Origin: Rhodovulum marinum
GTDB lineage: Bacteria > Pseudomonadota > Alphaproteobacteria > Rhodobacterales > Rhodobacteraceae
Length of the DNA stretch: 37,629 nt
Assembly (NCBI RefSeq): GCF_004343075.1
Contig: NZ_SLXP01000020.1
Span: 1 to 37,629 of the forward strand
Reading direction: 5' to 3'
Position numbers and translations under genes: made by a program. Within the stretch, counting starts at the first letter, position 1, and each line of letters begins with the position of its first letter. The notes under the pieces are model-generated. The model was given only the letters and a program-made list of their open reading frames with translations. It was not told where the DNA came from and did not search any database. Shown here one piece after another: positions 1 to 8,108 of this stretch.

Positions 1-29
1 TCTTCGGGCTTGTGCTTCTTCTGGGGCAT
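1..29 (-). CDS. IS3-family transposase OrfA, N-terminus only (partial)
   Basis: Only the first nine or ten codons are in the window, reading MPQKKHKPE. This opening is characteristic of IS3-family OrfA, which is a helix-turn-helix DNA-binding protein. A strong purine-rich ribosome site (GGAGGACGAAGGA) lies directly before the ATG at 29. The protein normally acts with the frameshifted OrfB integrase to move the element. Nothing can be said about whether this copy is intact. Confidence 0.65.
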
Positions 30-94
30 TCCTTCGTCCTCCATCTGGCTCGAAAGCCTACTTCAGGGAGGACCACTTTTCAGGGGGCAGGCCA
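1..94 (-). mobile_element. IS3-family insertion sequence, left terminus (continues beyond window)
   Basis: Read on the minus strand from 94, the element opens with TGGCCTGCCCCCTGAAAAGT, an IS3-type terminal repeat. A short leader follows, then the start of a transposase reading frame. The element runs off the window, so its size and other end are unseen. It interrupts a serine recombinase gene, whose C-terminal part begins directly at 95. The right edge of the window carries a related terminus. Confidence 0.75.
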
Positions 95-430
95 ATGCCG
101 GATCGACTACCATCGGCGGCGGCGCTCTATGCGCGGAAGGTGGACAACCTGGCCGAGGCGTTGAGCCGCCCGGAGGAACAACAGGAAGCGGCCGAAGCGT
201 TACGAATGCTGATCGAGAAGATCGAGTTGGTCCCTGGTCCCAAGCGGGGTGAGATTGACGCCAAGCTCTACGGAGATCTCGGCACAATCCTGAATTGGAT
301 CGAGCATCAGCCAGTTGACGGGTCTGGAAAAACAAACACTCCCGGCGGACGACGCGCGGGAGTGTTGGTATCGTTGGTTGCGGGGGCTCGCAGCTACCGA
401 TACCGACACAGAATCGAAGTGGCTATATAA
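95..430 (+). pseudogene. Large serine recombinase, C-terminal remnant
   Basis: About 75 residues match the C-terminal region of serine recombinases (resolvase/invertase superfamily): the ALYARKV..L..AL stretch, the EAAEALRMLIEKIELVPGP segment and a GDLGTILNW ending. The catalytic serine domain and the DNA-binding recombinase domain are missing. The reading frame stays open to the IS junction at 94/95, so the ATG at 95 is probably fortuitous. The IS has removed or displaced the 5' part. Such recombinases integrate phages and islands, so this may mark an old island boundary. The last 25 residues are less conserved. Confidence 0.7.
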
Positions 431-467
431 GCGATTGTTTTATTTTGGATTACCCAATCTCTTCGTG

Positions 468-615
468 TCGCGTAAACCTGCTGCCGGCTCACCTCGTGGC
501 GCTGCGACACCTGCGTCACCGTCGCCCCGTCGATCCCGACCGAAGACACGATCGCCAACTTCTCCTCATCGCTCCACCGCCGCCGCCGTTCGACCCCAAG
601 CACCGCGCTCCGCAT
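468..615 (-). pseudogene. IS66 transposase accessory protein TnpA (OrfA), N-terminal fragment
   Basis: The first roughly 49 codons from the ATG at 615 encode a helix-turn-helix protein of the IS66 OrfA type, with the segments RRRWSDEEKLAIV and VSQRHEVSRQQVYA. Downstream of this the frame reads about 24 unrelated residues before stopping at 394, so the gene is truncated at about 468. In IS66 elements this protein is needed alongside TnpB and TnpC; this remnant cannot function. Confidence 0.65.
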
Positions 616-713
616 GACCCCTCCACGTAAGAGACGTCATTTGCGACGTCGCTATGCACGTGTCTTCGGCGCTAACGAACCCTTCCGGCAGGCGGTCGAA
701 ATCGGGCGCTTAC
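468..713 (-). mobile_element. IS66-family fragment with one terminal repeat
   Basis: Read on the minus strand, the outer end at 713 is GTAAGCGCCCG, the terminal repeat type of IS66 elements. The fragment then runs into the start of an orfA gene and stops near 468, where similarity ends. The rest of the element (tnpB, tnpC and the other end) is absent. Confidence 0.6.
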
Positions 714-1542
714 GTTTTACGATCTCGCCGGTCAGCACCTGCGCGCATGGGAGGCTCCTCCGCCCAAGCCGGTTTCGACACGAACCTCCGAGGCCACGGC
801 CGATGGATGCATCGACGAAGGAGCCTCGGTTTCAGCGACCGAGACCCAAGCCGGATCACCGGCCAATCCGACAGGCTGACCTCGCCCCTGGCTGCTCCGC
901 TCGCCATGCTCGGTGCCGGTGATCCACCGAGAGCTGCCGTATTCCTGCCGTTCGGACTCGATACGGCTAAGTTCCGCAGGCAGCCCTTATTCGCCGTTCG
1001 CCCTGGAGCAGCCAGCAGAGTCATCTTCGACCGGGAGGGCGGAAAGTATGATTTCGCTGCGATCGCGAGACGGACACACCGGCGATCTGGGAGCCGACAT
1101 TCCGACTGTCTGGAAACCAGCTCATTTCTGCGCCGCCGCAAGTGGGCTTCCAAAGACCTTTTCTCGGCGAATAAGTTCGCGCTGGCCGGATAGCGAAAGC
1201 CTATCAGCCCCAGCCGAGATTGCGGATGTTGCTCTCTTATTTCGGGTTCTGTTCGGCCCCCACAAGGCCGCTCTCGTAGTGGCGGAAGATGGCGCGGAAA
1301 TAGGGAGTTGTCGCCTCGCCATGTAAAGGCGGAAGGCAGGTCCCGCTGGCCAACGCCTTTCGACCTTCAACGATGCGCGATCACGACGGCATCAAAGCCC
1401 CGCATCGCTGCTGAAAGAACCGACAGACCGCCCCCATCGAACGCCACGGAAAAATCGTGATTGGCACGGTGGTCGACAGTTTCGTGAATATCGTTAAGCT
1501 TGTGACGGTTATCTGCGGCTATTCCTAGAAGGGAATTTTGGC
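714..1542. other. Unrecognised stretch between IS debris and the respiratory operon
   Basis: Several short open frames exist on both strands (up to about 179 codons), but none has a recognisable domain, a good ribosome site and coding-like composition together. It is probably decayed coding or IS-derived DNA followed by the promoter region of the gene at 1543. I see no convincing FNR/CRP-type site (TTGAT-N4-ATCAA) or sigma-70 promoter in the last 200 bases. A ribosome site GAAGGGA (1528-1534) precedes the ATG at 1543. Confidence 0.4.
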
Positions 1543-3213
1543 ATGGCACGGTCCGAGGAACGCTCCAGAAGCCTGTTCTTGCGGCTCTTTCTCGGGGTGT
1601 GCATACTCGCCGTCCTGGGCTTCTTTGTCCTCACCTCGCCCTGGACTTGGTCCCTCGTGCATCCTTCACGCGAGGTCGCGTCTATCGAAGGGGCCGACCT
1701 GGAGAACGGCGAGTTCATCTTCCTCGCGGGCGACTGCGCGACCTGCCATGCAACGCCCGGCCAGGAGGACCCGCTGGTGCTCGGCGGCGGTCGCGAGCTC
1801 GACACCGAGTTCGGCCTGTTCCGGATGCCCAACATCTCTCCGCATGACGAGGACGGCATCGGAGACTGGACGCTGGCCGAGTTCGACCGTGCGGTGCGCG
1901 AGGGCGTCGGGCCCGGAGGACTCGACGGGGAGAATTTCTACCCGTCCTTTCCCTACACCTCCTATCAGAGGATGACCGCCGAGGACGTCCGCGACATGTA
2001 TGCGTTCATCCAGTCGCTGGAGCCCGTCGCCGGCCGGATCGACGACCACGACCTGAAATTTCCCTACAACATTCGCAGGGGCGTCGGACTGTGGCGGCTG
2101 GTCTTTCTTGATGGCGAGCGCCTGCCCGAAGGCAATCCCGGGCCGCTTCCCGTGGCCGAGGACGCGAACGACCCGTTCGCGCCGGTGACCATCGACGCAC
2201 CCGACGACGTGATCCTGGCGCGCGGCAAGTACCTGGTGGAAGGGCCGGGCCATTGCGCCGAATGCCACTCGCCCCGGACCATGCTGGGGACCATCCCCGC
2301 CGGGATGCGCCACGGCGGTGGGCCGACGCCCGAGGGACACGGCCATTTCCCCAATATCTCGCCGCATGAAACGGGCATCGGCTTCTGGTCTGCCAACGCC
2401 ATCGCGAATTACCTCAAGACGGGGGTGAGCCCGATCGGAAAGCGGGCCGGCGGCGATATGGAAGAGGTCGTCGCCAACACTTCGCAGCTGAGCGATGCCG
2501 ACCGTCTGGCCATGGCTCGTTATCTCAAGACGGTCGCGCCGGTCGACAATCCGGCGCCAGGCCTGCCGGAGCCGAACCGCAGTTCGCAGGTGGTCATGCT
2601 GGAGCAATCCGGCGAGAGCGCCCGCGAGTTGCCGACATCGCCGGCCGAAGAGGTGGGCGTGGCGAGCTCGGCCTTCGTCGTGCATACCAAGTCGTTCTTT
2701 CTGGACGCCGGTGGGGCCGAGGAGGATGGCAAGCTCCTGAGCGGGACCGAGGTCGCCGTGGTCGAGGAAGGCGGCGATCTGCTGCGCGTGCGGCTGGATG
2801 GCTGGCAGCTTGTCGGGGCCGAGGCGGTGCTTTACGCCAAGCAGGGCCAGCGCATCATGCAGGCCGTCCTCGGCGAGCCGGCGATCGCGGCGCTGGAGAC
2901 GGGCGAGACCGTGACCGACCCCGATACCGGGCAGGACTGGGTATCGGTCAGCCTGGAGGGTTGGGTCGACAAGACCGGCATGCTGGTCGACGGCGACGCA
3001 CTCTGGTCCTTCACCGCCCAGATGTTCAATTCGGCTTGCGCCGCCTGCCACAGTCCGCCGGAGGCGGACCATTTCCTGGCGAACCAGTGGATCGGCACGC
3101 TGGGCTCGATGAAACGTTTCACCTCCCTCGAACCGGACGCGTATCGCCTGCTGCTCGTCTATCTGCAGAACAATGCCAAGGATTCCGGCGCGAAGGAGCG
3201 CGCCGACCTATGA
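1543..3213 (+). CDS. Membrane-anchored three-haem cytochrome c with TorC-type C-terminal module
   Basis: This is the likely electron donor to the oxidoreductase two genes downstream. It has 556 residues and one hydrophobic segment at about 11-31, probably an uncleaved periplasmic anchor. Two cytochrome c domains follow, with CATCH near 67 and CAECH near 240. They resemble the cytochrome subunit of gluconate/alcohol dehydrogenases (GDCATCH; later YPSFPYTSY, where those subunits usually have the haem ligand Met in PAMPY, here Phe). A long linker leads to an SH3-like region (about 375-475). The third haem site, CAACH near 500, sits in a TorC-like context (HFLANQWIGTLGSMKRF, then LQNNAKD). Classical TorC has a NapC/NirT tetrahaem domain in front of this module; here it is replaced. 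The stop codon overlaps the next start (ATGA at 3210). Quinol oxidation is inferred, not shown. Confidence 0.85.
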   Translation: MARSEERSRSLFLRLFLGVCILAVLGFFVLTSPWTWSLVHPSREVASIEGADLENGEFIFLAGDCATCHATPGQEDPLVLGGGRELDTEFGLFRMPNISPHDEDGIGDWTLAEFDRAVREGVGPGGLDGENFYPSFPYTSYQRMTAEDVRDMYAFIQSLEPVAGRIDDHDLKFPYNIRRGVGLWRLVFLDGERLPEGNPGPLPVAEDANDPFAPVTIDAPDDVILARGKYLVEGPGHCAECHSPRTMLGTIPAGMRHGGGPTPEGHGHFPNISPHETGIGFWSANAIANYLKTGVSPIGKRAGGDMEEVVANTSQLSDADRLAMARYLKTVAPVDNPAPGLPEPNRSSQVVMLEQSGESARELPTSPAEEVGVASSAFVVHTKSFFLDAGGAEEDGKLLSGTEVAVVEEGGDLLRVRLDGWQLVGAEAVLYAKQGQRIMQAVLGEPAIAALETGETVTDPDTGQDWVSVSLEGWVDKTGMLVDGDALWSFTAQMFNSACAACHSPPEADHFLANQWIGTLGSMKRFTSLEPDAYRLLLVYLQNNAKDSGAKERADL

Positions 3214-3863
3214 GCGCAAGCGCCGGCCTCTCCCGCGCCCCGGACCCGGCGGAGATCGAGGCCTTCGTCGCGGAGTTCCTGGGCCGCGCCTTCCTTGCGC
3301 CGCCGGATGACGCGGCGGTGGACAGCATGACCGCGCCCGAGGCGACGCGGCTGTTGCGCGAGATCGCGGCCAGCCTCTCGGAGCAGGACGCCGCCGAGAC
3401 CATGTGCGCGGCGCTCACCCGGGGTCCGCCCGGGGCGGTCGCCGCGGACCTCGCGCGGCGGCATGTGGCGCTGTTCTCGGGCGTGAGCGGCCCGCGCACG
3501 ATTCCGATCTATGAAAGCGCCTATACCGGCGGGGCCAGGCATGCGGCCGAGACCTTTGCCGACTTGCAGGCGATCCTCAGGCATCTCGACCTGCGCGTGG
3601 CCGACGACTGCGCCGAGCCGGTCGACCACCTGTCGCTGGAGCTTGCCCTCTACGCCACGGCCCTGCGCTGCGGCGATGGGGCGGCGACGGAGGCCATGCT
3701 GGACCGCCTTGCCGGCTGGGTGCCCGCGTTCTGCGCCAAGGTGGCCGCGGCCGATCCGGGCGGGGTCTACGGCGCGGCGGCGCGCCTGCTCGCCGCGCTG
3801 GTCCGGCACCGCATCCCCGCCCATTACTCCCCCCTCCAGGCAGAAGGAGCGCGCGCGACATGA
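3210..3863 (+). CDS. torD: TorD-family molybdoenzyme chaperone
   Basis: This 217-residue, probably all-helical cytoplasmic protein belongs by size, composition and position to the TorD/DmsD/NarJ family. These chaperones bind the apo-enzyme and its twin-arginine leader until the molybdenum cofactor is inserted. Visible family traits are an N-terminal LGRAFLAPP segment, a central LARRHVALFSGVSGP stretch followed by a PIYESAY-type motif, and a C-terminal helix with YGAAARLLAALV. The start at 3210 is translationally coupled to the upstream cytochrome (ATGA), and its own end overlaps the next gene by 4 bases. The client is therefore almost certainly the TorA-type enzyme at 3860. Family assignment rests on motifs plus context. 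Confidence 0.85.
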   Translation: MSASAGLSRAPDPAEIEAFVAEFLGRAFLAPPDDAAVDSMTAPEATRLLREIAASLSEQDAAETMCAALTRGPPGAVAADLARRHVALFSGVSGPRTIPIYESAYTGGARHAAETFADLQAILRHLDLRVADDCAEPVDHLSLELALYATALRCGDGAATEAMLDRLAGWVPAFCAKVAAADPGGVYGAAARLLAALVRHRIPAHYSPLQAEGARAT

Positions 3864-6334
3864 CGATATATCCAAAAGAGGCCTTTCCGGCCGTATCCCG
3901 CCGCAGCTTCCTTCAGGGCGCCGCGGCGCTGGGTGCGCTCGGCACCGGGGCCGGGCCGCTCTTGTCCCCGGGCGCCGCGGCCCAGACCGCCAGCGCAGAT
4001 ATCCTCTCGGCCTGCCATTGGGGCGTGTTCCGGGGCCGCGTCACCGACGGGCGCGTGACCGAAATGATCCCGTGGGAGGAGGATCCCGCGCCCTCGCCGC
4101 AGCTCGCCGGCGTGCTGGACTCGATCTATTCGCCCTCGCGGATCAAGTACCCGATGGTCCGCCGGGCCTGGCTGGAACAGGGCCCCGGCGCCGACCCCGA
4201 CGGCCGCGGCACGGGCGATTTCGTCCGCGTAAGCTGGGACGAGGCGCTCGACCTCGTGGCCAAAGAGCTTGTCCGCGTGCGCGAGGAACACGGCTCCACC
4301 AGCATCTTCGGCGGCTCATACGGCTGGAAGAGCCCCGGCAAGATGCACAATTGCCAGACGCTGCTGCGCCGGCTGCTGAAGCTGGAGGGCGGCTTCACGA
4401 ACTCGGCGGGCGATTATTCCACGGGCGCCGCGCAGGTCATCCTGACCCATGTCGTGGGCTCGATCGAGGTCTACGAACAGTGCACCACCTGGCCGGTCCT
4501 GGCCGAGCATTGCGAGTTGATGGTGTTCTGGGGCGCCAATCCGCTGCGCACTTCCGAGATCTGCTGGCAGGTTGCCGATCACGGCTCATTCGCCGGGGTC
4601 GACCTGATCCGCGACGCCGGAATCGAGACCATCTGCATCGACCCGATCCGCACCGAGACGGCCCAGCGCCTGGGCTCGGAATGGATCGCGCCGCGGCCGA
4701 TGACGGATGTCCCGCTGATGCTGGGGATCGCGCATACGCTCTATACCGAGGACCTGCACGACCAGGAGTTCCTCGACCGCTACACCAGCGGCTTCGACCG
4801 GTTCCTGCCCTATCTTCTGGGCGAGAGCGACGGCCAGCCCAAGACGCCGGAATGGGCGGCGGAGATCTGCGAGGTTCCGGCCGAACAGATCCGCGACCTC
4901 GCCCGGCGCTTCGCCTCGGCGCGCACCATGCTGGCGCTCGGCTATTCCACCCAGCGCCAGCACCATGGCGAGCAGGTCCACTGGATGCTGGTCACCCTGG
5001 CCTCTATGCTGGGGCACATCGGGTTGCCCGGCGGCGGCTACGGGTTGAGCTATCACTACGCCTCGGGCGGGGCGCCCACACACAATTCGCCGATCCTGAC
5101 GGCGGTGTCGGACACTCCGGGCGGCGTGGGCGGCGTGGGCGGGCCGGCCTGGCTTGCCGGGGGCGGCTCGCTGACGATCCCGGTCTCGCGCCTGGTCGAG
5201 ACGCTGCTGAACCCCGGCGCGACGATGCAGTTCAACGGCCACGAGATCGAATTGCCCGAGATCAAGCTGGCCTACTGGGCCGGCGGCAACCCCTTCGCCC
5301 ATCACCAGGACCGCAACGAGATGCTGCGCGCCTGGCGCAACCTGGAGACCTTCATCGTCAACGACTTTCAGTGGACGGCGACCGCGCGGCATGCCGACAT
5401 CGTGCTGCCGGCCACCACGTCCTACGAGCGCAACGACATCTCGCAGGTGGGCGACTACGCGCTCAGCCACATCGTCCCGATGAAGAAGCTGATCGACCCG
5501 GTCTTCGAGGCGCGGTCGGACTACGAGATCTTCACCGGGATCGCGCAGAAGCTCGGCCACGGCTATGCCTATACAGAGGGCAAGACCGAGATGGACTGGA
5601 TCCGCGGGTTCTACGAGACCGCACGGATCGAGGCCCGCGCGAAGGGCATGGAGATGCCGACCTTCGAGGCGTTCTGGGACAGCAACGAGCCGCTCGCCTT
5701 CCCACTGACCGAGGAGAGCCGCAACTTCGTCCGCTATGCCGATTTCCGCGCCGACCCGCTGTTGAACGCGCTCGGCACGCCGTCGGGGCGGATCGAGATC
5801 TTCTCGCGCAATATCGAGAAGATGAACTACGACGACTGTCCGCCGCACCCCACCTGGATGGAGCCGATAGAGCGGCTCGGGATGGAGGGACAGAAATACC
5901 CGCTTCACGTCGCGTCGAACCATCCCCGCATGCGGCTCCATTCGCAACTTTGCGGCACCTCGCTCCGCGAGGAATACGCGGTGCAGGATCGCGAGCCGTG
6001 CTGGATGAACCCGGCCGATGCCGAGGCGCGCGGGCTCGCGGATGGCGATGTGGTGCGAGTGTTCAACGACCGCGGCCAAATCCTTGCCGGCGTCGTCGTC
6101 ACTGACGAGATCCGCCCCGGCGTGGTGCGCATCGACGAAGGCGGCTGGTTCGATCCGATGAACCCGCGCGAGATCGGCAGCCTGTGCCGCTATGGCGACG
6201 TCAACAACCTGACGACGGGCATCGCGACCTCCAAGCTCGCCCAGGCCAATTGCGGCCAGACCGCCCTCGTCGAAATCGAAAAATTCGAAGGAGAGCTTCC
6301 CGATGTTCTCGTCTTCTCCGACCCCGTGTCCTGA
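3860..6334 (+). CDS. torA: Periplasmic TMAO/DMSO reductase-type molybdenum oxidoreductase
   Basis: This 824-residue enzyme probably reduces trimethylamine N-oxide, dimethyl sulfoxide or a related S/N-oxide as a terminal electron acceptor. A twin-arginine leader (SRRSFLQ at 13-19, followed by an Ala/Gly-rich hydrophobic stretch) sends it folded to the periplasm. There is no N-terminal Cys cluster, so no [4Fe-4S] centre, as in TorA/DorA/BisC. The molybdenum ligand is Ser187 in GDYSTGAAQ, followed by HVVGSIEVYEQ and a FWGANPLRTSEI cofactor-binding segment. A C-terminal dinucleotide-binding domain starts at about 700 (ASNHPRMRLHSQ, then MNPADAEARGLADGDVV). Length is normal and the gene looks intact. 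The substrate cannot be fixed from sequence alone. It follows torD with a 4-base overlap. Confidence 0.9.
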   Translation: MTIYPKEAFPAVSRRSFLQGAAALGALGTGAGPLLSPGAAAQTASADILSACHWGVFRGRVTDGRVTEMIPWEEDPAPSPQLAGVLDSIYSPSRIKYPMVRRAWLEQGPGADPDGRGTGDFVRVSWDEALDLVAKELVRVREEHGSTSIFGGSYGWKSPGKMHNCQTLLRRLLKLEGGFTNSAGDYSTGAAQVILTHVVGSIEVYEQCTTWPVLAEHCELMVFWGANPLRTSEICWQVADHGSFAGVDLIRDAGIETICIDPIRTETAQRLGSEWIAPRPMTDVPLMLGIAHTLYTEDLHDQEFLDRYTSGFDRFLPYLLGESDGQPKTPEWAAEICEVPAEQIRDLARRFASARTMLALGYSTQRQHHGEQVHWMLVTLASMLGHIGLPGGGYGLSYHYASGGAPTHNSPILTAVSDTPGGVGGVGGPAWLAGGGSLTIPVSRLVETLLNPGATMQFNGHEIELPEIKLAYWAGGNPFAHHQDRNEMLRAWRNLETFIVNDFQWTATARHADIVLPATTSYERNDISQVGDYALSHIVPMKKLIDPVFEARSDYEIFTGIAQKLGHGYAYTEGKTEMDWIRGFYETARIEARAKGMEMPTFEAFWDSNEPLAFPLTEESRNFVRYADFRADPLLNALGTPSGRIEIFSRNIEKMNYDDCPPHPTWMEPIERLGMEGQKYPLHVASNHPRMRLHSQLCGTSLREEYAVQDREPCWMNPADAEARGLADGDVVRVFNDRGQILAGVVVTDEIRPGVVRIDEGGWFDPMNPREIGSLCRYGDVNNLTTGIATSKLAQANCGQTALVEIEKFEGELPDVLVFSDPVS

Positions 6335-6659
6335 ACGCCCGTCCCGGCAAAGGGGCTCTGCTCCCCGCGCTGTCTTGGCCCTGGCTGCGGGCTTCCTGGT
6401 GCTTCCGGGGCTCGGGACCGGGGCGCTCGGCTTCGAACAGAACGCGGCACCGGCGCCCCAGGAAGATTACCTGCCGATACAAAGCCTCGGCGAAGAGCCG
6501 CCCGGCCCCGCGGAAGAGCTTCCGCAGTCGCTTCATGCCGCGTGGTGCCTTGGTCGGTACGACACTTACGATGTCGGGACCAACACCTTCCTCACCGACA
6601 ATCAGCTGCGCCGCGAATGTGTCTCGCCGTATGGCGCTGGAACAGACGGAGCGGACTGA
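6303..6659 (+). CDS. Small exported BA14K-like protein, last gene of the tor operon
   Basis: This 118-residue protein has a basic N-terminus and a hydrophobic segment (VLALAAGFLVLPGLGTGALG, about 24-43), consistent with a signal peptide or anchor. A proline/glutamate-rich linker leads to a C-terminal motif, AWCLGRYDTYDVGTNTF...RRECVSPY, which resembles the BA14K family signature of alphaproteobacteria. The two Cys could pair in the periplasm. The start at 6303 lies inside the end of torA (32-base overlap) and is preceded by a strong ribosome site, GGAGA. It is therefore co-translated with torA, and a role in the periplasmic reductase system is inferred. No function is known to me. Confidence 0.7.
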   Translation: MFSSSPTPCPERPSRQRGSAPRAVLALAAGFLVLPGLGTGALGFEQNAAPAPQEDYLPIQSLGEEPPGPAEELPQSLHAAWCLGRYDTYDVGTNTFLTDNQLRRECVSPYGAGTDGAD

Positions 6660-6696
6660 TCAGGCCAGTGCTGAGCGGACAACGGAGATGAAAGAC

Positions 6697-6820
6697 TGCC
6701 CCCGTCTTGCAGTGCCTCTTGGAGTACGCCCCTGCGGGTGGACACGATCAGGCGGCGTTTTTGACCATGGCGCAGGCGTGGCGGTCTTCGAACTGGGCGG
6801 GGCTGAGATACCCCCGCCCA
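6697..6820 (-). mobile_element. IS3-family fragment: transposase C-terminus and terminal repeat
   Basis: Read on the minus strand, 6816-6748 encodes GYLSPAQFEDRHA followed by CAMVKNAA and a stop, the standard end of an IS3-family OrfB integrase. Beyond the stop the sequence ends with GGGGGCAGT-type bases (complement of ACTGCCCCC at 6697), typical of an IS3 terminus. The rest of the element is missing. The element sits directly downstream of the tor operon. Confidence 0.7.
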
Positions 6821-7105
6821 GAAACTGAGAATGGCCGCGTAAATTCTACGACCAAGTCCCCGCAAAAACGGGGGGATTACCCGATGAAACGGGGGCCGCC
6901 GACTGCGACTTCCTCATACGTTTCATACTCCATCAGGTATGCATCCTCCACCATCAGCGTCTTCATTGCGCAATCCGACGCATCCGGTCAGCGATTCAGA
7001 CAACGTCCGGTCACGCGCTAAGGTTATCCGGTCACCGCGCGACGTTGCCGCTGAGCGTGTTTTGGTGATGTCGCCTTGAGCGGGCCTGGTCAAGCGTTTC
7101 GGCCC
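6821..7105. other. Non-coding debris between two IS fragments
   Basis: No gene is supported here. The stretch contains a short hairpin-like sequence (TCCCCG caaaaa CGGGGG near 6856-6873) without a T-run, and sequence that looks like pieces of IS ends. It may include a terminator for the tor operon, but I cannot show one. Confidence 0.35.
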
Positions 7106-7158
7106 TGGCTGTTGATTTCCGCTGAGAACTGACCCGGTTTTTCATCGAGAAGTGACCC
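7106..7158 (+). mobile_element. IS21-like terminal fragment
   Basis: The bases TTTCCGCTGAGAACTGACCC and CATCGAGAAGTGACCCGT form the imperfect direct repeat (GCTGAGAACTGACCC / TCGAGAAGTGACCC) found at the ends of many IS21-type elements upstream of istA. No istA or istB follows. The fragment abuts the stop codon of the channel gene at 7160, so its arrival may have redefined the end of that protein. Confidence 0.5.
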
Positions 7159-7159
7159 G

Positions 7160-8107
7160 TCAGACGGCCCCCGCCGGAGGGTTACCGAATATCCGTGCGA
7201 CCTCCGTTTCATGATCGACGGGAAGCATGGCTTTCCCGCGGGGACGATTCATCTCGATCTGCATGCGTGGGGTCGGGACTTTCGCTTTCCGCATCGCGCG
7301 GTCGATCAGAGACAGTAGCTCGTCCCGGCAATCGACGTCCCGTTCGAAGCGCGACAGCCAGAACCGGACCGCATAGGAGTTGCCGTCGCTTCCCAGCTCC
7401 TGGACGCGGACATCCGGTGCCGGTTCGGTCTGGATCAGGCGCGCCTCGCCCACGGCCTTCAGGATCATTTCCTTGGCGGCGTCCACGGGAACCTCATGCG
7501 CAAGCTTCAGCGACAGCTGCGCGCGATACTGCGGTTTCGGGGCGGAGTAGTTGATGATGCGTCGGCGCGCGATCTGGCTGTTCGGCAGGATCATGTAGGT
7601 CGAGTCCAGCGTCAGCACCCGTGTCGTGCGCCAGCCGATCTCGATGACCTTGCCTCGTGCGACCTGCTCGATATCGACCCAGTCCCCGATCCGGTAGGGT
7701 GCCTCGACGCCCAGTGCGATGCCGGACAGCGTGTCGGCCACGACGTTCCGGATCGCGAAACCCAGCACCGCGAGTATCAAACTCGATCCCGCAAGCGCGC
7801 CAAGAAGACCTTGTTCCAGCAAGAGCGCGGCAGAGGCAACGATTGCGGCGAAGAACAGCAGAACCGCCACGAGATCCCGAAACAGGCGCGGGTACGGGCG
7901 CTTGTCGCGTCTCCGGCGATCTGCGAACAGGCCGAACAGCCGGCTACCGAGCCAGGCCGCAGCAAGGCAACCGACGACGCCGCCAGGCAGGCGGAGAGAC
8001 AGTCCCACCCGCGGCTCGACATCCTGGTCGAAGATTACCAGGCCGGCTGAGACAAGAAGCAGAACCGAAGGCCAGATCAGCCGACGGAGATGAATGAGAA
8101 GTCTCAT
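7160..8107 (-). CDS. MscS-family mechanosensitive channel
   Basis: This 315-residue inner-membrane protein has four hydrophobic segments at about 10-25, 40-58, 78-98 and 103-128. The last is the pore-type helix, with GFAIRNVVADTLSGI. The conserved MscS beta-domain follows (PYRIGDWVDI, then GKVIEIGWRTTRVLTLD and ILPNSQIARRRIINYS), then the alpha/beta C-terminal domain. Channels of this class release solutes on osmotic down-shock. Many relatives with this N-terminus continue into a cyclic-nucleotide-binding domain. Here the protein ends (GNPPAGAV) right at an IS21-like fragment, so C-terminal truncation is possible. It lies one base after the zinc-ribbon gene and is probably co-transcribed with it. 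Confidence 0.85.
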   Translation of the reverse strand: MRLLIHLRRLIWPSVLLLVSAGLVIFDQDVEPRVGLSLRLPGGVVGCLAAAWLGSRLFGLFADRRRRDKRPYPRLFRDLVAVLLFFAAIVASAALLLEQGLLGALAGSSLILAVLGFAIRNVVADTLSGIALGVEAPYRIGDWVDIEQVARGKVIEIGWRTTRVLTLDSTYMILPNSQIARRRIINYSAPKPQYRAQLSLKLAHEVPVDAAKEMILKAVGEARLIQTEPAPDVRVQELGSDGNSYAVRFWLSRFERDVDCRDELLSLIDRAMRKAKVPTPRMQIEMNRPRGKAMLPVDHETEVARIFGNPPAGAV

Positions 8108-8108
8108 G

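Noticed and set aside
95-97. ATG at 95 as a true start of the recombinase
   Set aside because: It sits exactly at the IS junction and lacks the catalytic domain; it is the truncated remainder of a longer frame.
710-1193. Overlapping long frames on both strands between the IS66 fragment and the tor operon
   Set aside because: None shows a domain, and competing frames on both strands suggest chance openness of GC-rich DNA.
4586-6079. Open frame of 497 codons antisense to torA
   Set aside because: It is antisense to a conserved enzyme, has biased composition and no motif or ribosome site.
3511-6105. Open frame of 864 codons overlapping torD and torA
   Set aside because: It is in another frame of well-supported genes, is rich in Arg, Pro and Ala from GC bias and has no domain.
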